Assembly (NCBI RefSeq): GCF_963678635.1
Contig: NC_087067.1
Location: 60,868,594-60,932,593 of the forward strand
DNA: 64,000 bases
Direction: 5' to 3'
Source of the DNA: Symsagittifera roscoffensis
Taxonomy: Eukaryota > Xenacoelomorpha > Acoela > Convolutidae
Positions 20,209 through 32,716 of the stretch are shown in pieces. A program made the translations under genes and the position numbers. The notes under the pieces are model-generated. The model did no database searches. It worked only from the letters and a program-made list of their open reading frames with translations, and had not been told where the DNA came from. The stretch's first letter is position 1. Every line of letters begins with the position of its first letter.

Positions 20209-20462
20209 CGTGGGCTAAAAAAATTTATTTTATTTGAGACTGAAAAGCGGTGGTATGGGGTTGTTCTATAATTTGTTCATATGTATTTTCATCTTGTCAA
20301 TGATGTGTCATTATATGTTGAATGGGCCTTTGTGATATGGTTGGTCTGAAATTTGGATTATGTGTTATTGCTAAATTTCGAAAATTTCGTGGGACTAGGG
20401 ATAATGGATGGTTATGTGGTAGGGGTGGTAACTGTGGTGCTGTAGGCGTTATTTCTACATTG
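20209..20462. other. Spacer between env and the 618-residue ORF
   Basis: About 250 bases with no convincing ORF. Equivalent sequence exists in copy B near 48150-48210. Confidence 0.4.
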
Positions 20463-22827
20463 TTATGTTCTTCGTCGTATGTGTTCTGTCTTGTTGCTAT
20501 TTTTGTGTTGTATTTTTTTTATTAGTGCGTCTAAAAGAGTTTTGTTTATTGATGATGAAAAAATTCCAAAGAATCCTGCAAATAGTATGCGTGCTACACT
20601 TGCTTGTCTATTGACTTGTGTGTGTATAGCACATGTGTTATAGATTCCTTTTAAGAGTGAAAAAAGAAATCCTATAAAGTTGAACATTGCGTATAGAATA
20701 GTCAACTTTTCTAAGATGTAATAGGGCCATCCTAGAAAATCAAGAATTTAATTTTTTAGTGTAACAAAGCTAAAAATATTTATAGGTGAGATATCTTGTG
20801 GTCGGTATTTTTCACCGTTTAGATATATATAGTCTTTAATGTCTTTAAAATATCCGCTATAATCTTGTGTATAAATATCTGCAAATCCTGCGGTTTCGGC
20901 AAGTTTGCGTAAGTTTTGGTCAATTGATTGTCTTTGTATAGTGTCCATTTGTGTTAATAATTCTTGGAATTGTTGAGTTCTAATGTGATGTTGGACATAG
21001 GATTTTGAATATATTCCAATTGATTGTAAGTCGATATTTGGGTTTCGAGCAATAGCTCTAATGGTTTCTGGTGAAAATTTTTTGAGTGATTGCATTAATG
21101 TGGGGTATGGGGTAAAAAGGTAATATTTATCTTCATCAGGGTTCAGTTGTACTACATTGTGGCTATTTTCTGATCCACATGGAACTGCGGTATCCCAGAA
21201 ATAGGTTCGTCTTGAAAGTGTGTCAACGAAATGTACTTTATTCTTATAAAAGATAGGGATTCTTTTATAGCATCGTTTATCTTCAAAAACATATAGTGGT
21301 GATACTTTTTTGGTACAGGTATAAAACCATAAAATGTTTCCTTCGTAATCTAAAAAATTTGATTTATTTCCTGATAGTAAATATCCTGCGTAGGGTATTC
21401 TTAGTACTGCTAGTGCTAGTGATTGTAAGATTTGTGTTCTTTCTAATTCGCATAGTTGGTGAAGTGTTTCTAATTTAGAGAGTGACATTTCTTGAAAAAT
21501 TCGGCTAATTGTGCATTCTAAGTTCATATCTAAGTAAATATCGTAGTGGATATTTCCGAAATATGTACTATTCATTAGTGATAATTCTTGTAAACGTGTG
21601 CTTCTAGTGTCATGGGGCTTTAGATGTCCACCGGGTTGACCTTTACTTTTTTGAAAATTAACTGGTATATATGATGTTCCTTGGTTTATAGGATGACTTG
21701 TGGCGTATGGGTCAATTTTTATTTTTCCAGTGGTCATGTCAAATCCTTTTTCGTATTCAACTAATATTTCGGAGTATTGTGTTTTGTGAAGTGGGTTTCT
21801 GTATTTACATGCAAGTTCTGTTTCTTGATATATTTGAAAACGTGTCAATTTATTTTCTATTTTGTGTATGTTTCTAAAATTAGTACTTTGTTTTCGTGAT
21901 GGATTTACTTGTTCATATGGAATTGATTGTATAAAAAATTTTTCGTGAAATTTTATCATTCGAGCGTGTATTTTTGCTACTTGAAATGTTGTACATGTGT
22001 CTTCGGGGAACCAAACAATTGTTGCTTTTGTTCGTGTTTTAGGGTCACAATAGCGTTGATCGTTTTTACAAGGTAGTCTAATGCCTTGATAGATCATTGT
22101 GTTGTCAGATAAATCGCGTGTGAGTTGTATTTTTTCGAGTTGTATTTTCCAATCGAAAAACATTATTTCTTGATATCCTTTATTTTTTGTGTCTGCTTTG
22201 CAGTTTGATGGGTTATTTAAACCAATGTGTGGTATCCAGTGTTTATCGTGTATATCTTAAGTTAATCTTCCGTGTGCGCCGTTGTATGGGTATTTTTCAT
22301 CTAGTTTTATATGTCCTTGATATCTTTCAAGTTCTGCTTGATGTACAGAATCTGCAAAAACTTGGAAATATACTAACTTTCTATCTGTGTTTTTATTTCT
22401 TGTGATATTTAGTCTGAGTAACTCGTTTTTACAATCTTCGGGATTGAGATGTAAAAGTCGTTCGATATTACTCTCGGTAGAATGATTCGTGGTCAAGTCG
22501 GTTTTTATTTCCATTTGAGGCTTGTGAACAATGTACTTTCTTCTCAGAAAATGTTGCTGTGAATTTATATCCTATAACTGTTGTTGCTCGGGCTTTTGAA
22601 TAAAGTGTCGCTATTACATTGGTAGTTTCTATAGCTTGTGGTTCTGTTTCGCCTTGTGATACTTGATTTATTGCATATTTGTGTAGTGTTTTTTGTTCAT
22701 TTTCTTCACAATCGTAATGTGTTACTAATAAATCTTGGGGTCCTGTGCGGGGGGAAAGATTTATGTTCTGGTTGGAGATTACTAGAAAGAGGAGTTGGAG
22801 AAAAACTAATATTTTTAGAATATACAT
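20463..22827 (-). pseudogene. env: Envelope glycoprotein (env), class III/chuvirus-like, broken
   Basis: From the ATG at 22827 a signal peptide (ILKILVFLQLLFLVIS) precedes a Cys-containing ectodomain. The long open part is 20748-22163 (471 residues), with LCELERTQILQSLALAV, AGYLLSGNKS and several Cys. A membrane segment (about 20705-20640, FNFIGFLFSLL) and tail follow in another frame. Frame changes or stops occur near 22470, 22257, 22165 and 20748, so it is inactive. The central motif pattern resembles glycoproteins of the chuvirus group, which other LTR elements have captured as env; this is from memory of the family. In complete elements such a protein mediates fusion. The start overlaps the upstream ORF by 13 bases. 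Confidence 0.6.
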
Positions 22828-24053
22828 GTGTATGATAATCCTGAGTATGGGTTATAAAATGTGATGTAACCAATTGTCTTTTTGGTATATCTGTCGTATT
22901 TGTATATTACTTCAGTTGTTATAAATGGTGGTGGTAGTGATTGAGCTGTTATATTTGGTGGGTTTAATGGGTAGGGATGTTGAGCAATGTTGTTTAGTTT
23001 AACCGTGATTTCAAATTTTAATTGTAGACTATTTTGTTGGAGTATTTGGATGTTATGATCACGAATGTCTTCGTGGATGTCTTGTCTATATTGTAGTCTA
23101 TTGAGTGCCCAGTTGTGGAGTCGGTTACTTTCTGGGTGTTGTCCAAATATTGGTGGAGGTGCTGTGAATGTATTCCAGTCAAGTCTTAAAGGAATATTTG
23201 TTGATGATTGTTCTCGATATCTAGCGTCGAGGTTATTTGGGAAATTTATGTTAAAAGGCGTTGGTGAAATCTGGCTTATTGATGGTGTTGATGGTAGTGA
23301 TAATGTTTCTGGTAGTGATGAGGATGTTGTTGTATCCGTAGAAATATCTATTGGATCATTGATTAAATTTGGTTCACCTTGTGTGAATGATTGTGTTGTC
23401 CAATATGGTAGTCGTGATGTTTGGTTTGGGGGGTTAGAGGGATTTTCACGTATTTGTTCAGATGTTGGTGTTGAACCTAAGTAATCCGAGGGTAGGCTTG
23501 AGGTGCTATGTTGTGAAAGAAGCGTAGGGGTTTCTGGTAATATAACAATGGTGTTTTCTGGAAAACTTTGTGATGGGGATTGGGGTATATCAAAATGAAC
23601 TCGGGGGGTTTAAAAATTTCTGTTTCGTCGAGGATGTATAATTTGTCTATTTATTTCAACCGTATTTTGATTTTGACAAAGATTTCGTATTCTACTCAAT
23701 TCTTGTGGTAGTGTTGGGTATAAGTTATATGTTGGTTCACTTAGAGGTGCTTGTCGTTGAACTGGTTCTAGTGGTTCAGATAAGCGAGCGTGTCGTTCTT
23801 CAAAGGTATAGGGGTTATCTTGGAAAGAAATTCGTGTAGATGTTTGGGGGTTTTGGGTAGTTGTAGGTGGTGTTGGGTTTTCTTGGGATGATGTCGGTGA
23901 AGACTGACTGTGTGATTGTTGGTTAGCAATTTTTGATGGTTTTTGATCTATTTCTTTTAGTGAAAAAATTTATGTTTATTGTAGTATTCTTCTAGAAAAA
24001 AAATTAGGAGGATTGTTGCTAGGGTGAATGTGATGATTGCTTTCTTTATACAT
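22815..24053 (-). pseudogene. Pro/Ser/Thr-rich accessory ORF upstream of env
   Basis: The frame begins at an ATG at 24053 and ends with a TAA at 22815-22817, inside the first codons of env. The middle is very rich in Pro, Ser, Thr and Gln. A C-terminal domain of about 120 residues starts NNLDARYREQSS and contains LRLDWNTF and LQLKFEITVKLNNI; it is well conserved in copy B. Two TAA codons near 23976 and 23970 and a frame change near 23630 break this copy. In another frame the first 90 bases encode a hydrophobic segment (ITFTLATILLIFFL) also present in B. Function unknown; its place between pol and env is unusual. Confidence 0.5.
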
Positions 24054-24099
24054 TTGCATATTGTCAAGATGAGGGATGATAGAAATGTTAAAAATTACA

Positions 24100-24945
24100 A
24101 ATAGTAAAAAAATATCGGTTCTACTAAAAATGGTTCGTATCATTTAGATAAGTTTTGTGAATCGTACCTGTGGATATAGTCAATAGCTTTTGAAAGTTGG
24201 AGGTATAGTTCAACTATGGAATAGAAAATTAAAAAAATATTGCAAAAATGATTAAGATTATTATAAAAGCTTCAAAGGTATCAAAAAGAAATATGATTAA
24301 AAGTTTAAATATCGTTAAAAAGTTTATGAGAATGTTAAGAATTATGTTGACTGGTCGAGAGAAGAGCATTTAAGAAATGGCTTCTCGATAATATTTTTTG
24401 TTGTTTGAGGCAATTTTCAAGTGTGGTCGAATTATTTATTGGTTTTTTGACAAGTGGGTTGAGTTTTGTGAAAAATTGTTGGGGGCGAATTTTATGGTGA
24501 TCCGGAGGTCTTCTTTTTCTTAATTTTTATTTGTCAAGTGATCTGGGGTATTTTTGAGTTTTGGATACTTTAGGCTAATTAAAATGGTCGTTCTTTTACT
24601 TTAGGCTAATTTAACATATTTGTTTGGGGGGTATTTGAGGTCTGAGTTGGGGAAATATTGTTGATCTTTGGGTTATTAGATAAGGGAGGGTTATGATATT
24701 ATGGTGATATTTATTTTAGTTGTCAAGTTGGAATGATTTGCTTATTTTTGACCTGGAGGTCGAAAAGTTATAGTTATATGCCTGGAGTTTAATATCTTTC
24801 GTCTAGTTGGTTTTTGTTAGAGTTATAGAAGGTGACGGATTGGATGAATCCTATTGGCTAATTTTGAACTAGAATCGTTTCGTGTCTGTCAGCATGTTAT
24901 TCAAAAAGTTCAAAATATTTCAGAGGTGCAAAGATTATTAAATGT
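24100..24945 (-). other. Non-coding spacer between integrase and the accessory/env genes
   Basis: About 850 bases without an ORF, matched in copy B (51420-52370). It repeats TACTTTAGGCTAATT (near 24565 and 24598). It is a candidate for an internal promoter or splice acceptor for subgenomic env-type transcripts; that role is inferred from position only. Confidence 0.4.
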
Positions 24946-24949
24946 AAAA

Positions 24950-25222
24950 TTAAAGCTGTTTTTGAAATTCAACTTTCTTTAATATTTTAGATTGTGGGAT
25001 GAATGTTTTATAGTTTTTGCGTGGTTGATTTCTAAGTCGTGATGACTCTCTATAATCTGATTTGTCGATTTGTTCTTGGGGTATAATTTTTTCTGTCATT
25101 TTTCTATTTTTTCTTTCTTTTTGGGGAATATTTTTTTCTAGCTTTTTTGTATTGTGTTTTTTTTGTAGTTGACTTTTTATTTTGGTTTTCGGGATGAATG
25201 TCATGTTGGTCTTTTGTTTCAT
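24950..25222 (-). CDS. Basic C-terminal tail of the integrase (separate frame)
   Basis: The 90-residue reading is highly basic, with SSRLRNQPRKNYKTFIPQ, a pattern common at the extreme C-terminus of gypsy integrases. It follows the integrase stop by a few bases and is conserved in copy B, so it is probably part of pol separated by a small frameshift. Confidence 0.45.
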   Translation of the reverse strand: MKQKTNMTFIPKTKIKSQLQKKHNTKKLEKNIPQKERKNRKMTEKIIPQEQIDKSDYRESSRLRNQPRKNYKTFIPQSKILKKVEFQKQL

Positions 25223-25236
25223 TTTCTGTATGTGGG

Positions 25237-26680
25237 TTATTTTGAATAACTTTTAAACCTGTAATATAATTGAGTTAGTTCGCGTAGTGCGTATTCTTTT
25301 GGGTAATAAGGTAATAAATTGTTTCGATGTTGAACAATTTCTTTTTGTTCTGAGTCGGTGATTTTATATGTGACATCAGTGGGTTTGGCAATTATTTGGT
25401 ATGATCCTTTACGAAGGTGTTGTAATGTTTTAGAAATTCCTTTTTGAGTGTTAAAATTGGGTATTAAAACAAATGTTCCAATTTTTAAATCGGAGGCTGG
25501 TGTAAAGCGTGAATTTATTTGTTCATCAATGTTTTGCCTTTGTAACATTTTTTTTGTTAATTTTTGGTAAATTTCATTGTGTTTTTTATCTCTGTTTAAA
25601 ATCCATTCGGTGTGTGTACCGGAGGCTAATTTAAGAATTTGTGGGTGATGAAAATGATCTTCATCATGTGTGTGTAAAGGTAGGTTAAAAAAAATTGAGT
25701 CTTTATTCGGTTGACAATGACGTTGTGCATTTTTATGAGAGTTTGCTGTAAACATAATTGGTTTGCGTGGCTTTTGATTAAAAACCATTTCATATGGTGA
25801 TATTTCTAGAGTTGTCGTGATTTGTGAATTATATGCCAAGGGAAATAGTTTTACATCTGCTGACCATTCGGTGTATCTTGTATCATTTCCATTGATGATG
25901 CATCTAAGATATTCTTGTAGTGAACGGTTCATACCTTCGACTAAGCCGTTTGTCCAAGGTGCATGAGATGTACGTGGTTTGTGTTTGATGTTATATAAAT
26001 GACATAATGTGATGATTTCATTATTTATGAATTCTGTGCCGTTGTCTGTAACTAAAATTTCTGGTAGTCCGAATTTGGCTATCCAGTGTTCATAAAGTGT
26101 TGTGTAAGCGTAATAAGCGTTACAATGTGGTACTGGGTTAAGTGCTACACAATGTGTAAATGCGTCAACAATTACCATAATGTAGGAGTTTCCTTCGGAT
26201 GATGGTGAAATTGGTCCTTTTGTATCAAATGAAATAAGGTGGTTAAAGTACAAACTTTGTCCTTTAAAATCTTGTTTTTGTGCTATTTGTTTTTGATTTG
26301 GATAAGGTTTATTTAGCTGACATACTATAAAATCATTGCATAGTATTTTTATCCAAATTGGTGCATTTAGGAATAAAAGTTTTGTATGAAATTTGAATAT
26401 GTTTTCTCTGATCCAGAGTGTCCTTTAATGTTTTGTGTATGTGAAATGTGAAAAGCTATGAGAATCATACTCAAAGGGAGACAGGGACTGTCGATTCATT
26501 TAATTGGTGTTCTAGAAGGTCTGTGTTTTCATTAATTATTGTATTGTTGAATTTTCGAAAATATCGGAGGAGTGTTTTATTTCGTAAAATTGTGGTATCT
26601 GCTTTTACAGGTTTAGTTTTATATTTGTGCCATGATTTCAGTTGTCTAATTACTGGGTCAAGATTTTGATATTGTTTCAA
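25237..26680 (-). pseudogene. int: Gypsy integrase
   Basis: The N-terminal zinc-binding region (HISH...C...C) lies near 26470-26330, interrupted by stops around 26260-26340. The catalytic core is in the 338-residue open part (25237-26253): Asp10 in SFDTKG, Asp70 in VTDNGTEF and Glu106 in NGLVEGMN, the DD(35)E triad of LTR-element integrases. The C-terminal part has the GPY/F-like pattern LRKGSYQIIAKP. It inserts retroelement cDNA into host DNA. This copy is broken by the N-terminal stops. Confidence 0.85.
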
Positions 26681-26925
26681 GGTTTTAATTGTAATTTTTT
26701 CTGTTGGAAGAAGAAAAAGGTTTTCAATTTCTAATTTAGATAAAGGAATTGTGTCAAGTGGGTCATGGAGGTCAAAAACTTGACTTATTGTGTATTTTGA
26801 ATCGTTTGTTTGTGGTCCTGATAAATTTATTTTATCAGTTAGATTTTCTTTTTCAATTAACGGAAAAAGGTCTTTTTTTTATGCGATTGTTGTTTTACTC
26901 TTTTTTGTTGGGTGTTATTTTTTAT

Positions 26926-27540
26926 TCATTGTGAATATGGAATTGGTTTGAAAGTTGATGTTCCAAGTAGATCAACTTCGTAGTGGTTATTTTGGCAATC
27001 TAAATAAAGTGGGAAGTGTTGTAGATTATTTATTTGTGATTGTTCAACGTCAGTTTTTACTGCATATTTGCATTCTAGTCGGGGTGATGTTTCGTTTTCT
27101 GCAAGGTAAATTTTTATATTTTTGGGTATTTCAACTGTAGTTTTACGTGTAAGTAATTCAGGTGGTTTTTTTCGACTTAATGTGTCTAGTAATGCAAGAT
27201 TCTTTCCTGCTGTCCAAACTATATGTATGTTTGGAAATTTCATTAGAATTAATTGAAATCTGTAAACTCGGTGATTTGCATTGGATTTTTGTGTAAAGAG
27301 AAAAATGATTGGATTGTGATCTGTGAATAGAACTGTTGGATGTTTTGATCCAAGTATCAGAAATTCATATTCTGTAAGTGTATAGATTATGGCTGTACAT
27401 TCTCTCATTAGGGTTGAGAGTCTTAGCTCTGCTTGAGTGAATAATCGAGAATTTGCTGATATAAGGCTCATTTTGTTTGTACCATTGTGTGATTGTAATA
27501 ACGATGCGCCGATGCCAAAATTTGAAGCATCGCACATTGC
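26926..27540 (-). CDS. RNase H domain of pol
   Basis: The 203-residue frame holds the RNase H catalytic series: Asp in CDASNFGIGA, Glu in LMRECTAI, Asp in LFTDHNP. A connecting region to integrase follows. It is continuous with RT upstream except for a one-base shift near 27590. In the element it degrades the RNA strand of the RNA/DNA hybrid during reverse transcription. Confidence 0.8.
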   Translation of the reverse strand, partial: AMCDASNFGIGASLLQSHNGTNKMSLISANSRLFTQAELRLSTLMRECTAIIYTLTEYEFLILGSKHPTVLFTDHNPIIFLFTQKSNANHRVYRFQLILMKFPNIHIVWTAGKNLALLDTLSRKKPPELLTRKTTVEIPKNIKIYLAENETSPRLECKYAVKTDVEQSQINNLQHFPLYLDCQNNHYEVDLLGTSTFKPIPYSQ

Positions 27541-27587
27541 ATAGAATGGTTGATTTGGGTATGGAATTGTATTCGAAATTTGTTCAG

Positions 27588-28650
27588 TTAGGAAATTTTT
27601 TTAATTTCTTCAAATCGTGTTTGATGTTCTGTATTCCATTCAAAATTATTTTGTTGTCTGAGTATATTATAGAATGGTTTTAAGTATAATTGCATTTTAT
27701 AGACGTATTTGCTTAAAAAATTTAACATTCCAAGGAATTCTTGGATTTTCTTTTTGTTTGTTGGTGGTTGAAGCTTCTGCATAGCATCAATGCGTGATTT
27801 TAATGGAGTGATTGTTTTTCCTTCTATATTGTTTCCTAAGAATTTAACTCGTGTTAAAAAGAAGTGTGATTTATCGGGAGCGACCTTCAGATTTTCGTTC
27901 TGAAGTATTTTGTGATGGTGTTCTAAAACTTTAAACATTTCTTCTTTTGTCTGTGATTGCATAAAAACATCGTCTAAATAGGTGATTGCGTTTTTCTTGA
28001 GTATTAGTGGTCTAAAAATTTTACTCATGAAAGCTGAAAATGCTGCTGGTCCTATGGATATTCCATAGAATAGGCGGTGGAATTCATATTGTTGATTTCC
28101 AATAACAAATTGTGTTAAGCGTCGCTATTGTTCATCTAGTGGCATTTGATTGTATGCACTATTCATATCTGCGGTTTCAAAGTATTTTCCGTTGATTTTT
28201 GTTAAAATAACTTGTATTGGTTCTATAGGCCAATTGCATTTTGATTCGTCTATTAGTGAATTAAGATATCTAGCGTCTAGAACTATTTTTAATTATTCTC
28301 CTTTTGCTAGGATGATAACCGGGTTGATAAATGTGTTACCTTTTGGTTGTTCTTCTTTGTTTACCGGTGAGATAATTTTGTTTTGTTCTAAAATATCGAG
28401 TAATCTGTTGACTTTATCGTGTAAATGAATTGGTACTTTACTTGCTCTTTGTTTTTTGAAAACTGCGTCAGGTTTCAACGGGAGATGTAGTGATGAACTG
28501 ATTTTGCCAAAAGCAAATTTGGATGTTGCATAAACTGATGAATATTTTATTAGCTGTTTGGCTAACTTATCAAATTCGTCTTGTGTTATTTGTGAATGTT
28601 GGAAGTTAAACATTGTTAAAAATTTCTGTTGATCCTCTGTATAGTTATTT
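27588..28650 (-). pseudogene. Reverse transcriptase domain of pol
   Basis: The N-terminal RT part (28293-28613) contains KVPIHLHDKVNRLLD and ends NPVIILAKGE before a TAA. The palm continues as VLDARYLNS, then FETADMNSAYNQMPLDE, with a TAG near 28124, then FHRLFYGISIGPAAF and the catalytic YLDD (27969-27980, in AITYLDDVFM). The order and motifs are those of Ty3/gypsy RT. At least two stops make this copy inactive. Confidence 0.85.
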
Positions 28651-29221
28651 ATGTTGAATGTAGGTTTGAAATATGGGGTTTTTGTGAAATAATCTGTATT
28701 TTTTTTTTTTCATTACTTATTATATTATTTATGGATAATTCTTCATTAAGAATTGTGGATTGACAAATATCTAATAATTGGAGTATATTATTTACGCGGT
28801 ATGCTTTTTCGTGCATTGGTGATATCGTAGCGTTGGTTTCGCAATATCCTAAAAGTCCTAAAGGTAATGTTACTTGATACGGTGTATTGTTGTATACATG
28901 TAACGAAATAATATCTGAATTCGAATTTTTCAAATATTTTATGGATGAAATTGTGATTTTGAAAAACTTATGGATAGTTTTGAATTCAAAGTCTGACATA
29001 TAGAGTTGTTGTTTATTTTGATTTTTATCATATTGGTGAACTTGTTTTATTGAAAAATTATATATGTTTCCTGATAGTGGTTTCAGGTGTTTTCTTTGTT
29101 GGTTATATATTGGATAAAATTTTGAAAAGAATGGTGGTTGTTTATTTAATCTTTGAAAAAATGTTAGGGATGTGTCTTTTGTTTTTGTGTACTTATCTTT
29201 GATTAGTATTTTACTATTCAC
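28649..29221 (-). CDS. Protease-RT connecting region of pol
   Basis: An open stretch of 190 codons between the protease and RT frames. It contains hydrophobic beta-type segments (YQVTLPLGLLGYCETN) similar to the C-terminal half of retropepsin-like domains and the dUTPase-like linker seen in some gypsy elements. It is probably pol sequence in a shifted frame, not a separate gene. Confidence 0.4.
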   Translation of the reverse strand: MNSKILIKDKYTKTKDTSLTFFQRLNKQPPFFSKFYPIYNQQRKHLKPLSGNIYNFSIKQVHQYDKNQNKQQLYMSDFEFKTIHKFFKITISSIKYLKNSNSDIISLHVYNNTPYQVTLPLGLLGYCETNATISPMHEKAYRVNNILQLLDICQSTILNEELSINNIISNEKKKIQIISQKPHISNLHST

Positions 29222-29431
29222 GATGTTGATTGTTGGTATATATTTAGAGGTAAATGGTATTCCAATGATATTGTCTTTAATATCAGTGATATGAAATATT
29301 TGTTTAAATGGTTAATTTAAAATTTTATTTTGCTCTATTGTTCTTGTGGGGAGAAGAAATAATTGAACTTTTCCATAGTTTACCAATGTTGATCCTTGTG
29401 CTGTTGCTAGTTTACTGGAGGTTGCAAGGGG

Positions 29432-29829
29432 TTATAGTTTTGGGTGTAATGTTTTTATCTCATTCCATGTGGGAATGTTTATTATGTTTGATTCTGCTCC
29501 TGAATCAATTAAAAAATCAATTTCAAGATCTGGTGGTTGAAATTCTTTGTTTCTTGGACTTTCTAAAAGAAATGGTATTGTCCAAATTTTTTCTTTGGGT
29601 CGTTCTTTTTGTAGATTTTGATAGATGTGATTTGTATTCAAGCATTTTGTTTTGTCATTTCATTGGATTTATTTACAGTGTTGATTTCGTTAGTTTCTTG
29701 TGCCGTTTGTGTGGTATGGATGGGTCCAATATAATAATTATGAAGGAGTTCTAATTGATTTTCATATATATGTGATGAAAAAGGTTGTTCGTATATAATA
29801 TGTTCGTAGTCATTTTCGACTTCTATCAT
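29432..29829 (-). pseudogene. Aspartic protease of the retroelement
   Basis: The catalytic DSGA triad lies in IDFLIDSGAESN (residues 46-49 of the reading that starts at 29641). The upstream frame (29638-29829) carries the gag-pol linker and ends with a TGA two bases away from the protease frame, so a -1 shift joins them here. The protease would cut the Gag-Pol precursor. The second half is out of frame (stop at 29432). Confidence 0.7.
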
Positions 29830-30078
29830 ATTTATGGAGATAGTGTTTTCTGTATCACTTTCTGAATCTGATGATCCACAGTTTATTTGATTTAGTTGTA
29901 GTTCGTTATTTGCTGTGTCATCAATACCTGGGGGGTCTGATGTTGTTTCTGGATTTGATTGTACTTGATTAATATGTCTTTGATGTTTAGGTGTACTACT
30001 TCTGTGGCGATTGTTAGAATTCGTATAATGGTTATTATTTCTGTTTGGTGATTGGGAATAATTTCTATAACGATTATT

Positions 30079-32716
30079 TTAACTTGAATGTCGATTTTGT
30101 GAATTGTTTCGTGATCGGTTTTGATAATTATTGTTTGATCTGTGATAATTTGATCTGTTATATGAGTTATTCCTTGATCGATTGTTCGGGTAATTCTGAT
30201 TACGGTTGTTTGAATAACTTCTATTGCGATTATTTGAATAGTTTCTATTTCTATTATATGATAAGTTTCGTGATTGATTGTTTGGATAGTATTTATTCCT
30301 TGATTGGGAATTAGATTTAGAAACAAATTGTGTTGTATTTGAATTTGATCTGGAGTAGTTATTTCGACTATTTGATCGATTATAATGATTTTGTGTAGAA
30401 TTTTGTGTATTTCTTCGTTCTGGTGATCTTCCTCTATAACTTGAGTTATATGGTGATTGATTTCTCGTGTAATTGGTATTGTTCGGAAGTGGTTTTCCTG
30501 AACTGTTGTTGCTGTATACATTTTTTTTTTGTAGATTTTTATCTTTCTTCATGTATTGATAGAATGATTTATTTGGTTCTTTATATTTTTGAGGTTTGTT
30601 TTGATTGTCCTGTTGTTTTTGTCTACATTCAGAAATACTATGTCCGTATCGTCGGCAATAATTACACCATTTTTTGAAAGATGGTTTGCCTTTGAAGTTT
30701 GGGTGTTTTTCATAAATATTGAGTATTTCAGTGATTTTTTCAACGAGGTCTGTATCTGATTCCTGTATATTGTTGATATTTGTGGTATTTATTTCAATTT
30801 GATTAACATATTGTAACTTCAGATTTTCTGTTTCTTCAAGTTTCATTGTGATTTCTGCTTGTTTTAGTTTGTCTACTAGTTTTCGAAAATCTAGATTGGG
30901 CTCTCGAATTGAGGAGGGATGGGATGCTCTCTTTTTTATTGCTATTTTCCTTAATTGAGGTGTTAAGGTCATCATTAAGATTTCTGTCATTTTTGTGTTT
31001 TTATAGTCGTGCGTATTTAATGAATATGCTTTTCGAAATAGTGTTTCGATACGTACTGCTAGTTGTTTGATGTCTTCATTTGGTAATCTGCGAATTTCAT
31101 TACATAAAACTCTTTGTTGTTGTTTATTTCTCTCGGAGTCAAACATTTTTGAAAACTCTTGTGTAAATCTTTTCCAATTTGATTTTATTTCTATAGGCAA
31201 TACTGAAAACCATTTTGGGGCTGCGCCATCTGAGGTTGTTTGTATCAACGCTGTGCGTCGATGTATCCAATTTTGATGTAGTGGCGTATTAATTGGTTCA
31301 GGTCCTATATTTAAAATTAAATTTGCTGTTACTGCATTTAAATAACCTTCTACAGAATATTCAGGGTCTGTTCCTGTGAATACCATTAAAGGTTTATTTG
31401 ATGTTATTGATGATCATCCCATAAGGTATGGATTCATTGTCATTTGTAATGATTCTGCGGCATTTGGCATTTGTGAAAAATTTGAGAGTTGATTTTTTGT
31501 TATTTCGTGTTGTTGAAGGTAATATGGGAGTGGTATTTCATTTTGCATTTGTGTTGGTTGATACGAGTGTGTAATCATTGGGTTTTGTGGCTGAATTGGT
31601 TGAAAAGATTGTGTTTTAATTGGGTTTTGCATTTGTATTGGTTGTTGATTTTGTGTATCTGTTGGATGTGAAGAAAAAATTCTATGATATGTATGTGGTT
31701 TCTGCACTCCTTGTCCACGATATTCTTGAGTATATGGTGCAAATATATCTGGTTGTAAATAATCATCGTCAGAGGATAAATAATCCGTTTGATGAGGTGC
31801 TTGCTTTTTATTTTTATTCTGTTGAAAGAATGGGTAATTTTCACTAGGATCCTGTGGAGGATGTGAATTAGTTTGAAAATTTACTGAGTTGGTTGTTGCC
31901 ATTGGGTTATCCCAATATCGAGATCTTATCTGATTATTATTATTTTTTTGTGGGGGATAGTTTGTTTTTGATGAATGTGCGTAATAATAATTGTGTTCCG
32001 CAAAAGTGTTTCTTGTGAACGTTCTGCGTGTTTTTGACGGTACTGTCATGAGTCTATATGTTTGATAATCCATTTGTGAATATTTTGGAGCAACCGAAGG
32101 TTTAACGGTTGATTGTAAGGTTACTTGTGCTAGTGAAGTGTTTGTATTTCTTGGTGTTGTTAAATTTGGACGTATTGGTGAAATACTTTGTTGTGTAGTT
32201 GTTGTTGTTTGGACGATTTCTTCATTTATGAAGTGTGATGCTGTTTGAATATCTTGTTGAGTGAGGTTTCTAGTTCCATTAAGGTTTTCATTGTGTATGA
32301 CGGTCGAATTTAAACTGTTATTTCGCGTATCAAGTAAAAATGTATTGTAGTTTAATGGTGTTGCATCAATGGTTAATGGTATTACTCTAACATGATCTCC
32401 TATATAAGATATTGTACTTATTACTTGACTTGAGATTGATTGTGTGATTCTGGTTTGGTGAGCTGAATTCTATGGTGTAGATTCCGTATTGTTGTGTTAA
32501 GTTACATATATCTTTCAGATAGTGATCAATAATCTGTCTTTTTATTTTTACATCTGGGAACTCTGCTTTACATGGGCTGATTCCGGGTTCAAACAAATTT
32601 AGAAGAAAATTCTTTCAAAGATCATGTTGTCCTCTTTTATCGGGTGCATCTACGACGAAGGGGTAAATATCGTCATCATCTGGACTATCTTCACTTGGAG
32701 TGTGTGTTTGGCTCAT
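30079..32716 (-). pseudogene. gag: Gag polyprotein with CCHC zinc knuckle
   Basis: A reading starts at the ATG at 32716 (overlapping the previous ORF by 26 bases) and runs to 30079. It carries a TGA near 32607, a frame shift near 32455 and a TGA at 31414-31416. The N-terminal part is acidic then Gln/Pro/Asn-rich. The capsid region follows (FTGTDPEYSVEGYLNAV, WFSVLPIEIKSNWKRF), then the zinc knuckle CNYCRRYGHSISEC (CX2CX4HX4C), then a long Asn/Arg/Ser-rich nucleocapsid tail. It packages element RNA into particles. Confidence 0.8.

Noticed and set aside
30045-30521. Ile/Thr-rich and Tyr/Asp-rich ORFs opposite or out of frame with the gag tail
   Set aside because: They are shadows of the Asn/Arg/Ser-rich low-complexity gag tail.
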